In this document: one piece after another, positions 1-10,795 of the stretch
Numbering within the stretch: the first letter of the stretch is position 1
How the letters are laid out: each line of letters begins with the position of its first letter
Source: Cunninghamia lanceolata
Lineage: Eukaryota; Streptophyta; Pinopsida; Cupressales; Cupressaceae
NCBI GenBank assembly: GCA_027924645.1
Contig: BSBN01000809.1
Location: forward strand, 43,244,001 to 43,308,000
Direction: 5' to 3'
DNA: 64,000 bases
Made by a program: the position numbers and the translations under genes
The notes under the pieces: generated by a model
Database searches by the model: none
Told to the model about the DNA's origin: nothing
Seen by the model: the letters and a program-made list of their open reading frames with translations, nothing else

Positions 1-2326
1 ATAAAAAAGAACACTTGACATTGGATATTGTTCAAGTCTCTCCTCAATTCACCACCATCCCAACAAAAGATAATAAAATTTTTCAAGCATTATGTTGTAG
101 TGGACAGTTACTATAGTAGCCATTCGAAAACATACACAATGATATTGGTTAATTAGGGCAAGATAATATATCCCATTAGGAAATAATTTCACATAGCTAC
201 CATCAATGGTACATGAACCATACATATGTAGATCCATTAACAGACATAGATGATGAAACTCCTTCTAACAGGGGACATGCAATGCAAGAAGATAGTCCTG
301 ATGAATGACAAGTATTGTTAGGACTATAACCAGGCCTACTGTTACAACTAGATGGGCTCAACATGCTTGGCTAACATGGGATTGACCAAAACCATAATTG
401 GGCAGAACCAAGCTTTAATCCAATGCTAGAAGTATTTGCTATTGATTTTTTGACTCCAACCATCGAATATTTCATGTCCCACATGTTACAAATTAACATA
501 CTTGAAACATGCTATCTATTAAGCAACAACAAGCCTTGACATAATTGTGTCACAATCTTCTGCCATGGAATTACAACCACCTTTGAAAATTATTGTACAA
601 GGAACTATAGGTACTAAAGAGTCAGACTTGATAACAAACATCAAATCCACCCTCATGAGAACAACCCCACATGGTTAGTCACCATTACTATTGCTCGTAC
701 CAATTGGAGTTGTGGCTTTCAACATATAGGGATCAACCATTCATTTTGCTCTCCAAATATTGATAAAAGAAATAAGCTCCCTATAAGGGAAAACATTAGC
801 AACATTCCAAGAAAGCATACATATTTCATTCAGTACATTCTAATAGCCGAAATGAGCTTGATCAGTCCAAAATTGTTCGAACACATTGACATTAGGTCAT
901 GTGAAGCATTCCCTACCATAATCAAATCCTCTTTGGAGCCTACGCAATCATCCTCTTTAGTGACTTTTTCCAACTCCCACCAATCAACAACATTTCCATA
1001 TATGTTACACCATCATATGAGGGAACACTCTGGTTCAAAGCTTCTCCATATTGGTTGTACATTGAGTAAGATATTCTTTCAAATCGATCAAGACCCATAA
1101 CAAGTTGCTCTCCATGCTCTTCTCTCAAATATAGAAAATGTAGAGCCAACAATTACAGATTGGAAGGTTCTAATGTGACCCATGAAAGTTCTTCACTTAC
1201 TTCTACTAAGCAATCATCTTTTCTATCCTCTATACATTTATTTTGCAACAAATCAGTTGGTATCACTACATAATAAATGCACGCTCCAATCTTTGGCAGT
1301 GCCAATTGCTAGGTCCAATCTTGAGAAACTTAGGGGGGCATCAAGCCCAACTCCAGAGGATGAACAACTTCAAGCTAAGATCCATTATTTAATTATATAT
1401 CTATTTTATTTTATATATAAAATCTATAATATACAATTATTATATATATTTTATATAATTTACATTATTAAATATATTTTTAGTATAATATAATATAATT
1501 GTATAACACAAATCACAAGATCTAATAGTTGAAAGGGAAACAATTGACATCGACAACATTGATTGTTAGAGGTTGAAATTCACAGCTATATCAAGAGTGT
1601 GCAACCTTGCAAGTCTTTGCATATGTCCCAGCTCCACGTTCCAAAGATATGCACACATGCAACAAAGCTCATATGTTGCTCTCAAGAAACAAGAAGAAGA
1701 TTGATTATGGGCACTATCACATGCAAATAGTTGACCGAAACAAGAAAAAGGAAAAAAAAGTTTGTCATCTCCATACCTACTTTTACCCACTACTATTCAA
1801 AACTAAATTTACTCTGAATCATGTGACATATTTAATCTACTCCATTCCTTTTCCATTGCAGGACAACAAAACATATCACTACATTCTTTCAATCTTCAAA
1901 TATTGGATGGATAACAAGCATTTAACCTTGACAGAAGTGTATGCTCTCATCTCAAGTATAATAAATGCCTCTATACCACTAATTACTTCTTTTCTACATG
2001 CTATCTCGGTATACCCATTGCATGCTAAGATACAGTTCTAGTTTATATAACATTCATAGGTTCTCATGTATTCATGTTAGGATCCAAATTGATTTACATG
2101 TGGAATAATTATTCACAATATGTGTAGAATAATTATTGACAATATATAGAAATGTTGCAAGTCTAAATCCTATAATCCCAAATATTATATCAACAATAAG
2201 ACCCAGCTCAACTAGTATCTCTCTCCCCTAATCTTCCCATCAAAACCATTCATTGTTGGTCAAAGATGGAAATAATTGGAATGATAAATAATCTAATAGA
2301 AATTATTTAACAACTTACACAATTAA
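1..2326. repeat. 2.3-kb dispersed repeat, copy 1
   Basis: This stretch matches 28,537-30,855 almost end to end in the same orientation, about 90% by eye, with small indels. The match may continue beyond the left edge of the window. Both copies hold the same short minus-strand reading frames (for example 49-237 here against 28,578-28,766), broken by stops and frameshifts, which suggests an old protein-coding source on the minus strand that I do not recognise. An AT-rich block at about 1375-1555 is essentially identical in the two copies although the flanks differ. I see no TG...CA ends or primer site next to the right edge, so I do not call it an LTR. Confidence 0.75.
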
Positions 2327-2819
2327 TAAGTTTGCATGTGCTTCTGGATTCCACTGTGTATGTTTTTGAATCAATGTCCCAGATCATACTCAATGATCCA
2401 TCATTAGGAAGAGGAGTATTGAAAAATAGATAGCAGAGTTGAGCCTTATAAAGGAAAAAGAGGGGAAGAGGGGAACGGCAAACAAAGGGCAATGGCTGAG
2501 GGAGTGAATAAAGGTAAAATAAGACAAGCAATAGGGGAAGAAGCACCACATGGAACAACATAAGTTAAAAATAGTATAAAACCACCTATACTAATATAAC
2601 ATAAAAATCAAGTCCTATGTAAGAAGGGGAAGACAATAATCAAGTAGACAAATTAAAAGGGGACAACAAGAGAAGACTCATGCATGAATGTATACATGAA
2701 CCAACTATACAAGAACAAGAAATCATATCTAATCACGACAAGCCAAGATAAAATGACGAAGCTAAAACTAAAGAAATATAATACAAAAACAAAAAGAAGA
2801 TATGTCTACATTAAAACTG
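2327..2819. other. No recognisable gene
   Basis: The stretch between the 2.3-kb repeat and the first readable gypsy codons holds purine-rich, low-complexity sequence around 2400-2560 and no convincing reading frame. It may be decayed retrotransposon sequence belonging to the element downstream. Confidence 0.4.
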
Positions 2820-4855
2820 TGGTCTTTGCTTCGTAAAAATGGAGACATTACATTCTATAACATTCCATCAAGCTAGTAGCAAAGATCGGTCCATTAAAAT
2901 ATTTGCTCAACAAAGCTACCCTTACACATAGAATATCAAAATGGGTCATGCTACTCAATGAATTTGACATTGAGTATGTACTTAGGTGAGAAATAAAAGG
3001 GCAAGTACTTACAGATCAGCTGGCAGATGCACCTTTAACGGATGACAACCCATTGAGCTTTGAGTTTCTAGATGAGTCTATCTTTCACATGACAACAACA
3101 ACCTAGAAACTCTACTTCGATGGCTCATAACTCAGCATGGGTCCAGGGCAGGTATCTTGTTGATCACACCCAATGGTGACACCATTCCAAAGTCATGCTG
3201 ACTACTCTTTCCATGCACTAACAATGTGGTGGAGTATGAAGCCGTAGTCATTGGCATCAAGATGGTAGTAGAATGGAACATCATAGAACTTCATGTGTGT
3301 GGTGACTCGCAACTTGTCATCAACCAAGTGAATGACGACTACCAAACAAAGGATGAGAAGTTAATACCATACAAACACATGGTAGATGACTTCAAAGAAT
3401 ACTTTGTTGAGATCTCTTTTGAGCAGATACCAAGGATAGAGAACAAAGCAGCAGATGCCATGGCAACGATTGCATCTCTCCTCGACATCCCTGAAAACTA
3501 ATCATGTTATGAGTTCTTGGTAGAGCCAGTCTCCCATCCTGCATATGACACCCCTGAATCTCACATCATTTGCCATATCATAGGATCTGATTCTCCCCTA
3601 CATGGAAAAGTATTTACCTATCTAAAAGAGAATACCCTACCACTTGATCTCTCAAGTAACCAAAAGCGAACCTTCATTCGCCAAGCATCCCGTTATGCCA
3701 CTATCACCAACACCCTATATTGACAAGGTCTAGATAGTACTCTCCTTAGGTGTCTCGATAGCAAAGAATATCAAACCGCCCTGAGCGACATGCATGACGG
3801 TATATGCGGGACCCACTCTAGTGGTCTTACCCTGGTTAAGAAACTCATACACATGGGATGCTACTAGCCAACTATGGAAAAAGACTCCTATCATTTTGTA
3901 AGAGGTGCAAGAAATGCCAAATCCATGGGAATCTAATACATGCACCAGCACAGGAGCTACAGCCTTTAACGACTCCTTGGCCTTTTTGTCAATGGGGACT
4001 CAACCTAGTGCGCAAGATCCACCCTCCATCATCTAGAGGTCATAAATTCATCATCACCGCCATTGAGTACTTTACGAAGTGGATTGAATCCGTACCCCTC
4101 GCCAATGTCACAGGCAAACAAATTGCCTCTTTCATCCTGAACTACATCATTTTCCACTATGGTATCCCTTTATCCATTATCATAGATAATGGGCAACCAT
4201 TCAAAACTTAGGATGTCAAAGAACTATGTGACAAATTCCACATCCAACACCACTTTTCCACCCCATATTACCCCCAAGGAAATGACCATGAAGAGGCATC
4301 AAATAAAACCATCTTAAAAATCTTGAAAAAGACTATCAATGATGCTGGCTACGATTGGCACATCTAATTGAATCCCATGCTGTGGGCCTACCGTACAAGT
4401 ATCTACACACCCACAAGTGCAATTCCATATTCCCTCGTCTATGGCTCTAAAGCCATCTTTCCCATTGAAGTCGAGATCCCATCCTTGCGAGTATTGTTAA
4501 AAGGCCTCATATCTGATGAAGAGTACAGAGTATCCAGACTTCAAGAGTTAGAGCTACCGGAAGAAAGAAGACAACCTGCCTTTAACCATCTTAAGTCTTA
4601 TCAATAAAGGATGTCTAGAAGTTACAACCACAGAGTCAAACCCCGCGTATTTTAGGTTGGAGACCAGGTCCTTAGAGAGAATCCCAGAAATTAGCAAGAC
4701 AGAGAGAAGAAAGGTAAGTTTGAATCCAATTGGCTGAGTCCTTATGTCATCATTGTTGCCTATGGATAAGGTGCTTATCAATTGGCTACATCAGAGGGTG
4801 AATTGTTTGATGATCCCATCAACAGCATGCATCTCCAAAAGTTCTACACCTAAAG
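2820..4855 (+). pseudogene. Ty3/gypsy pol remnant: end of RT/RNase H, second RNase H, integrase
   Basis: Decayed 3' half of a Ty3/gypsy pol gene of the Tat/Athila type, read on the + strand with several stops and frameshifts. In order: the RT-RNase H tail (KYLLNKATLTHRISKWVMLL, about 2910-2965), an RVT_3-type RNase H beginning LYFDGS near 3110 and continuing through VEYEAVVIGIKMVVEW (from 3226) to 3500, an integrase zinc-binding part near 3790-3930, and the integrase core at about 4000-4600 with FTKWIES, IIDNGQPF and YYPQGN. The position normally held by the first catalytic Asp (AIDYFTKW) reads AIEYFTKW here. A second RNase H is typical of the Tat group, and I see no chromodomain after the core. 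A final SH3-like tail (LQKFYT) ends near 4852. No gag, protease or RT fingers are present upstream, so the copy is 5' truncated and non-functional. Confidence 0.85.
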
Positions 4856-5244
4856 CCCAATGCAAGGGAGTCAAAATAGAAAAAAAATTAAAAAATAAAA
4901 AATAGCAAAAAAAATCAAAAAAATCAAAAATAGAAAAATAAAAAAAAAAGGAAAAACAACAAAAAAATCATCCTCTGGTGAAAACCTGGTAAACAGGCAC
5001 CTTGGATAGATACCATGATGAAAACTTGGCAAACAGGCGTCATGTGTATTTTAGCTACCGTGCAAATAAAAGCAAGTGGTGAAAACCTAGTAAACAAGCG
5101 TTACTTGTGATAAACCGCCTCCTCCATCTTTTCTGACCCTGTTTCCTCATTCATCCCTCCTATCCGCATCCACCCAATCACATCGAGATACCTACCATGG
5201 ATTGTTGTCCGCTCGTCCTTATCGCCTTCTTCCACCAGGGTGTG
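4856..5244 (+). other. Gypsy 3' non-coding segment with A-rich tract and short repeats
   Basis: After the integrase end comes an A-rich tract (about 4880-4970). Three diverged copies of a unit containing GAAAACCTGGTAAACAGGC follow near 4980, 5020 and 5080. Such GAAAACC repeats are familiar in the 3' non-coding part of Tat-type elements (family knowledge). The segment stops at 5244, where the DNA transposon begins; similar non-coding sequence seems to resume at 21,771. Confidence 0.5.
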
Positions 5245-5248
5245 TGCA

Positions 5249-5265
5249 AGAAGTTGTGTCCACTT
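5249..5265 (+). repeat. Left terminal inverted repeat
   Basis: Seventeen bases, AGAAGTTGTGTCCACTT, exactly inverted at 21,750-21,766. If the flanking TGCA is counted, the inverted match is 21 bp. Beyond it the ends diverge, but both share GTGGAAGT shortly inside. Confidence 0.75.
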
Positions 5266-5281
5266 TTTGGCCAAAAAGTGG
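5260..5281. repeat. Perfect 22-bp palindrome at the left end
   Basis: Two 11-bp arms, CCACTTTTTGG and its complement, abut without a spacer and overlap the inner part of the terminal repeat. The right end carries a shorter near-palindrome in the matching place (21,743-21,755, CCACCTTAAGTGG). Both could fold into a cruciform or bind a dimeric protein. Confidence 0.7.
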
Positions 5282-5503
5282 AAGTGTTTTTCCTGATTTT
5301 CAGAATTTGTCACATTTGACCTAAAAATTTGAAGCACTTAAAGGTGGAATCTTGGAAAAAGTCACTAAATATGAAATGTAGTACTCGGAGTCTAGTTTCC
5401 AAATATGTAATTTTTTTCAATACCCAGATGATAGAAATTGATTTTGAATAGGCGTTTCTAAAAACCACTGTTTAAAAGTCACTTTTTTTTACTATACCAT
5501 GTA

Positions 5504-5800
5504 CGTGTACGTCATCCATATTTTGACCTAAATAATCATATTTTTCAAAATCCTTTTGGGAAAAGCTTTGTAACTCACTGAAGCACGTTTTCCATATTTA
5601 TTTGTAATTTTTTATTGAATAATTTTTTTTTATTAATTTTTTATTGGTCATTTTTTGTTTTTTAAAAAATCATCGTGTACGTCACGCATAAGATGACCTA
5701 AACTTAACATTTTTTGAAATTTTTTTTTTTAAATTGAAAAGAATTGTCTAAAGTACGTTTTCATACAATTTGTTTTACAAAAAAATATTTTAATAAAAAG
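5504..5800. repeat. Two diverged ~170-bp tandem units in the left subterminal region
   Basis: CGTGTACGTCA is followed by TGACCTAAA and then an A/T-rich run ending in a variant of AAGCACGTTTTCCATA. The series occurs from about 5504 and again from about 5674. The rest of 5282-6129 is AT-rich with no reading frame. Confidence 0.45.
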
Positions 5801-6129
5801 TTATTAAAATATTAAAAAACCCTGATAATTCAAGGTTATGAACCTATTTCATCATAAATTGATTAAAAAATTAAAAAAATAATTTAATTGTAAAAAAAAT
5901 TACATATTTAGAATCTACATTGTCTCCTCTATAATGGGTTTTAATTTCGTCAAAATATTCTGCAAAATAGGCCTTTAAATATATGCCCAAAGTCACTATT
6001 TTGTTGTAACATTGACAGGGCCTTCAAGGTGCAGGTCAAACTAGGACCAGAGGTCAGGGTCGGGTCCCCAAAGCATTTTCCGAAGCGGGTTACAAAGCAA
6101 AACCCGAGCCTAAAATTCAAATTTTGAAT

Positions 6130-6341
6130 AACGGGATCCCGTTTATAGAACGCGATCCCGTTCTATAAAACGGGATCCCGTTTACTACTGCATCGGTGGT
6201 GAATAAAACGGGATCCCATTTAATAAACGGGATCGCGTAGTAAACGGGATCCCGTTTATTAAACGGGATCCCGTTTTATAGAACGGGATCCCGTTTTATA
6301 TAACGGGATCCCGTTTTATAAAATGGGATCCCGTTTTATAT
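6130..6341. repeat. Left array of ten GGGATCCC palindromes
   Basis: Ten cores of ACGGGATCCCGT or close variants (ACGCGATCCCGT, ACGGGATCGCGT) follow one another every 18-20 bp with one longer gap, linked by short TTTATA or TATAAA spacers. The same core occurs ten times near the other end. The array ends about 260 bp upstream of the transposase start codon, so it could serve both as a transposase-binding region and as a promoter element (inference). Confidence 0.9.
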
Positions 6342-6601
6342 TTGCCCTTTTTTTAATAAGACTGTACTATGACTGTCATTTCTGCAACTTGCCCTACAGT
6401 ACGGCCGACAGCGACTCTTGCAGCATTCTTTGGCATATTTCTTTCTTTTGCAGGTCCATCAACTTGAAGTATTGTTGGTATTTTGATAGAAGCCATCATG
6501 GAGACGTTATTTGGGTGGAATTTTGTTGAATTGGTACTTGTTTGAAGGATTTGAAACACATTCAAGTTTTTGACATTACATGCTTCATAAATTTTTTAAT
6601 C

Positions 6602-9600
6602 ATGGGATCACAAAGTCGTAATAAGAGGAAAGATAGGAAGCTATTAACCCCTGAAGAAATTGAAGCAAAGAGAGTGAAGGAGGCAAAAAGGCAAAGAGAT
6701 AGAAGAGTAAAGATTCAATCAATGAACAATGCTGAAGCATCCAATTCCACAACTATTGAAGATAAAAACATTGAGGAGACCATGGATATAGATGATGCAA
6801 GTTTGCAAGAGGTGAATGTGGAAACTAATACGATTATGCAAACTACTCCTGGTATGTCTTCAAATCCCTCTATTAATGCTATGGAGAATGTTTCAATGGG
6901 CACAAATCCAGGTACTTCTTCAAATCCACTTTTGAATGAAATGGAAATAGTGTTGATAGGAGATTTAAAACAAGCTGGATATAACAATGTTGAGATTAAT
7001 AATATTCGTAGAGATCAAAATTTGAAACAAATTGTAGTTGAAAATGAAAATGAAAATGAAAATCCTTTTGTTGAAAATGAAAATGAAAATCCTTTTGTTG
7101 TTGAAAATGAAAATGAAAACCGTTTTGTTGTTGAAAATGAAAACCGTTTTGTTGTTGAAAATGAAAACGAAAATCCTTTTGTTGAAAATGAAAATGAAAA
7201 CCGTTTTGTTGTTGAAAATGAAAATGAAAACCGTTTTGTTGTTGAAAATGAAAACGAAAATCCTTTTGTTGAAAATGAAAATGAAAACCGTTTTGTTGTT
7301 GAAAATGAAAATCGTTTTGAAGTTGAAAATGAAAATGAAAATCTAGGAAGTGATGTTGAAAATGAGAAATATTTTTTCAAAATTGAAAGAGATGTTTTGG
7401 ATAATCTTCCTGGTAAAATTTCTTGGAGACAAATAAGAACACATGCCAATAGATTATATAAGGAATTTTTTTATCGTAAAAAACTATCATTTCAATGTCA
7501 ACTAATGATGCAATTAATGAGAATGTGGAAAATGAGAAAAGTAATGAAAATGTTAGGCATTTTTGTTAAACCAAGAAAAAAAGATCAATCACTAAAACAT
7601 GCTATGTCTACTGTTGCTAGTGCCATTGAGTCTATTGGAAGTAATAGTCGATCCAAAGATAAAAATGCAGCAAGACAAGCTATAACAACTGCTATAGTGA
7701 ATAAAACAACTTTGAATAGAAGAATGGTAAGCAATATTAGTGGAATTCTAAAAATACATCCTAAAACATTGGTAAGAGCGGCAAAAAGAAGAGAAAGTAT
7801 AGAAAATGATCCAATTAACCAATGTTGGAGTTTTAGTGGTCGACTCCCGAGATCTGACATGAAACTAAATGTTGAAATCAGATCTTTGATCGAAAAATAT
7901 TGGCATGATAATACTAGGATATCGTCTAATGTTAGAGATGTTTTAAAATTAAGAGTGGGGTCCAAAGTTCGCGATCCTCATCCAAAACACCTATTAGATA
8001 CAACGCAAACTGAATTTTATAGAAAATTTTGTGATGAATTAGTGTTACCTGGTAATATTAAAATAAGTCAAAGATCTTTTGAAAAATGCAAACCATGGTA
8101 TGTAAAGATTAATAAGGAACGAATATCTTGTTGTTGTAAAATGCATGTTCAATTTCGTTACTATTATGATGTGTTTCAATATATACGTTGTACTTTACAT
8201 CGTAACATGATTATACATGAATGTGATATTAATATGCCAACTGAAGCAATAAAAGAGTTTATATCAAGTTTGTTCTGTGAAAGATCTAATGAAAAAGGTT
8301 TTTATTTAAGTTCATGTATTTCTGGACAATGCATTAGTTGTGGCAATCTTTCTTTGTTAAGAGTTTGTATGCATGAAAGTGTTGAAAATGATTTTGGACA
8401 ACAATTAGTGGATGTTAAAAGATTTAAGAATGTTGAATATTCTTTAAAAGATGGAAAATTTGGAAAGCGTTGTGATTTAATTACAGAAAAGGTTAGTGTG
8501 CATGCATTCATATCAGAATTTAAAAGTAAAATTATACCAAAATATGTCAAGCACTCTCAACAAGCTCGATGGCTTGATGGACAATTTCGTGAATGTAGAA
8601 ACACATTTCCGGTTGGAACTATACTATCAGTGGTTGATTTTGCAGAAAACTATACTTTAGCTCCGCAAGAGGAAATTCAATCACAATATTACAATTCAGT
8701 GCAGGTTGCTATGTTTGTTCATATTGTTTATAGACATGCAGATGATAGCACAGAGAATGATAGAAAAGTTTTGAGGGAGTATCATTTCTATTTGAGTGAC
8801 AATCGGTTACACTCGTCAGAGTTTGTTCAATATTGTTTCAATATATTTTATACAAATTTAAGAGAAAGAGGAATCCAGATGACTGAACATCTTATATGGT
8901 CAGATAATTGTATGGGGCAGTTCAAGAATGCTCGAATGTTCTATTGGTTATGTAGGGTTCACAAGGAGAATAATGTCCAACATATGTGGAATTTTTTTGA
9001 AGCTGGACATGGTAAAGGAGAACATGATGGAGCTGGTGCATGTGTTAAAAGAATTCTTGCTAGACAACAATTAAAATTTGAGGATGCAGTAAAATTTAAA
9101 GATGCACGTGGGATTGTAGATTGGTGCAATACAAGATTATGTACACCTGGATCAAGCGAGTACTCTACAGTTCGTCGATTCTTTTGGTTGGTTGAAGAAG
9201 AAAATATTCTACCTAGACTTGATTGCCAAACAATCAGTGGATCTACTAAATGGCATTCATTTAGGAGTTCGAATGCAAGTACATGGACTATCTGGACAAG
9301 GGAGCTTGCATGTTTTTGTTAGTTTTGTATTTCAGGAGATTGGGAAGCATGTGAGAATACAGAATGGGTTGAAGAGTGGAAACAAAGACCATTGACACTT
9401 GCACAAGCACATAATCAAAGTGAAACAACAATTGAAAACAATGATCAACTGTTTGTATCAGACGATTATGACCGTGTTTCAGACCTTGTACAAGAAGGTA
9501 ATTTAATTCAAATCATTTCATTTTATTTCACTTTGATTACTAATTTGTAGTGCTTTTATTTATTTATGTGTACATATGAATGCATGTATGTTGATTGGTC

Positions 9601-10143
9601 AAATTTTATGGACATGTGCAAGTTATTGAATCAAAATTTGTTTTGCAGGACATGTGTATGCTGTTGTTGCACCAAAGAATAATGAAGAGGAAACTGAATA
9701 TTGGTTGGCTCGTTGTGTGGAGACTAAACATAAGTTAACAGCACCTCGAGAAGATGATGATGGCTTTCCTTATCCAACAGGTTTGATGATCCCCTTAAGA
9801 CATCCCCTTAAGCATATTTTAAGAACTTCTTTGATCCCCTTAAGCAAATTTTAAGTATTTCTTTGATGATGCCTATCATTATCCAATAGGTTCGGTGGTG
9901 GTTGTTGGCACTTGGCTACGGAAATACCTAATAAGGAAGAATGGTTTGCCTGCATTCGAAGATTATGAAACACATAAGAAGATTATACACTACTCACATT
10001 TGGTGTTGGCAACAAATATAAAACTGGAGAGGTATCGCGGAAAACCTACAAATAAAGAGTTATGGAACATTTCTATGGAAGACCATGAGACAATCATCGA
10101 TGCATTGGAAAAAAGAGAGGATGGAGATGGTACAATGGAATAA
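6602..10143 (+). CDS. Transposase-like protein with RNase H-type acidic residues (one in-frame stop)
   Basis: Three exons: 6602-9497, 9649-9780 and 9890-10,143, with GT-AG introns of 151 and 109 bp that keep the frame. Total length is 1093 residues including one TAG at codon 907 (9320-9322). The reading frame stays open on both sides of the TAG, so it looks like a single nonsense mutation. N-terminus: basic KRKDRK segment, then an ENEN(P/R)F repeat (about residues 146-248). Candidate catalytic residues are D679 in SVVDFAENYT, D768 in IWSDNCMGQFKN, and E807 or D809 in GHGKGEHDGAGACVKR. I recall similar SDN/HGKG..DG.G patterns in unclassified transposase-like proteins of animals and plants. The stop falls inside a Cys cluster (C904, C906, C909, C917). 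Exons 2-3 encode a tail beginning GHVYAVVAPKNNEEETEYWL and ending in EKREDGDGTME. An upstream in-frame ATG exists at about 6542; I chose 6602 because MGSQSRNKRKDRK begins the charged N-terminus. An 81-bp GT-AG stretch (7476-7556) may be an unspliced in-frame intron. Confidence 0.75.
7039..7345 (+). repeat. Coding minisatellite (ENEN repeat) in the transposase
   Basis: Ten units of the form VENENEN(P/R)F or shorter, built from GAAAATGAAAA blocks, give an acidic, Asn-rich linker of about 100 residues. The units alternate Pro and Arg before Phe. The repeat also creates long mirror reading frames on the other strand, which I regard as artefacts. Confidence 0.85.
9781..9889 (+). other. Transposase intron 2 with CCCCTTAAG motifs
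   Basis: This 109-bp intron (ACAG|GTTTGA ... CCAATAG|GTTCGG) holds three copies of CCCCTTAAG and three copies of ATTTTAAG or a close form. The CCCCTTAAGACATC motif recurs at 10,758-10,796 and 13,101-13,114, outside the coding part of the same element. Confidence 0.6.
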
Positions 10144-10760
10144 GTAAATACAGGTAAATATAGTTAAATAGATTTATATTGTTGTTTTAAATATGTATTA
10201 AATACATGTTTTGATATTTCTTGTGCGTTATTAGTTGAAATTGATTTAATTTATCCTTTTATATCCTCAGGCCATCATCACAAATTCATCAAATACTTTG
10301 AAACAAAAACTTGAGAGGCACTCGTAAATACAGGTACAAATTGTGTATATCTAGATAGTTTTATATAAATTAAAATACATGTTTTGATTCAGATATATTG
10401 ATAAATTGCTTGTATTATTTTTATATCAGGTGGCATGAAGACCTGCTACATTCTCCTCAAGTTTTGGATTTTCTTGAGATGGCATATAACGACATTTTGT
10501 ATTTACATTATTTTGAGTTGGCATATATGTACATACACAATTACATTATTACACATTTTGTTCAGAAATTTGTATACATGTGTATGTACACAATTTTATA
10601 CTCTACAGTATTAAATTTATCAAAATTATTATTTTATGTATTTTATTTGTTAAATGTCCATGTTTTTCTACTTAGAATTTACTTTAAATTTGATTTATTA
10701 TATTGTTCAATTTGGTTGCTTTGGGCAACTTCACCAAATTTTGAGAACTTAAGACGTCCC
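10144..10760 (+). other. Transposase 3' untranslated region with likely introns
   Basis: Downstream of the stop codon are two good splice pairs: TACAG|GTAAAT (10,154) to CCTCAG|GCCATC (about 10,271), and TACAG|GTACAA (10,334) to TATCAG|GTGGCA (about 10,429). The small exon between them has no extended coding frame. I read this as a spliced 3' UTR. The rest is AT-rich without a gene. Confidence 0.4.
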
Positions 10761-10795
10761 CTTAAGACATCGTAAATTAGGACCCCTTAAGACAT
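10761..10795. repeat. 35-bp direct repeat, copy 1
   Basis: CTTAAGACATCG, then TAAATTAGGACCCC, then TTAAGACAT is repeated exactly at 13,079-13,113. The two copies bracket a 2.28-kb segment unlike either gene of the transposon. Confidence 0.9.

Noticed and set aside
7015..7449. Long minus-strand frame rich in FSFSTTKR and a plus-strand KMKMK frame
   Set aside because: Both are mirror products of the GAAAATGAAAA coding minisatellite of the transposase.
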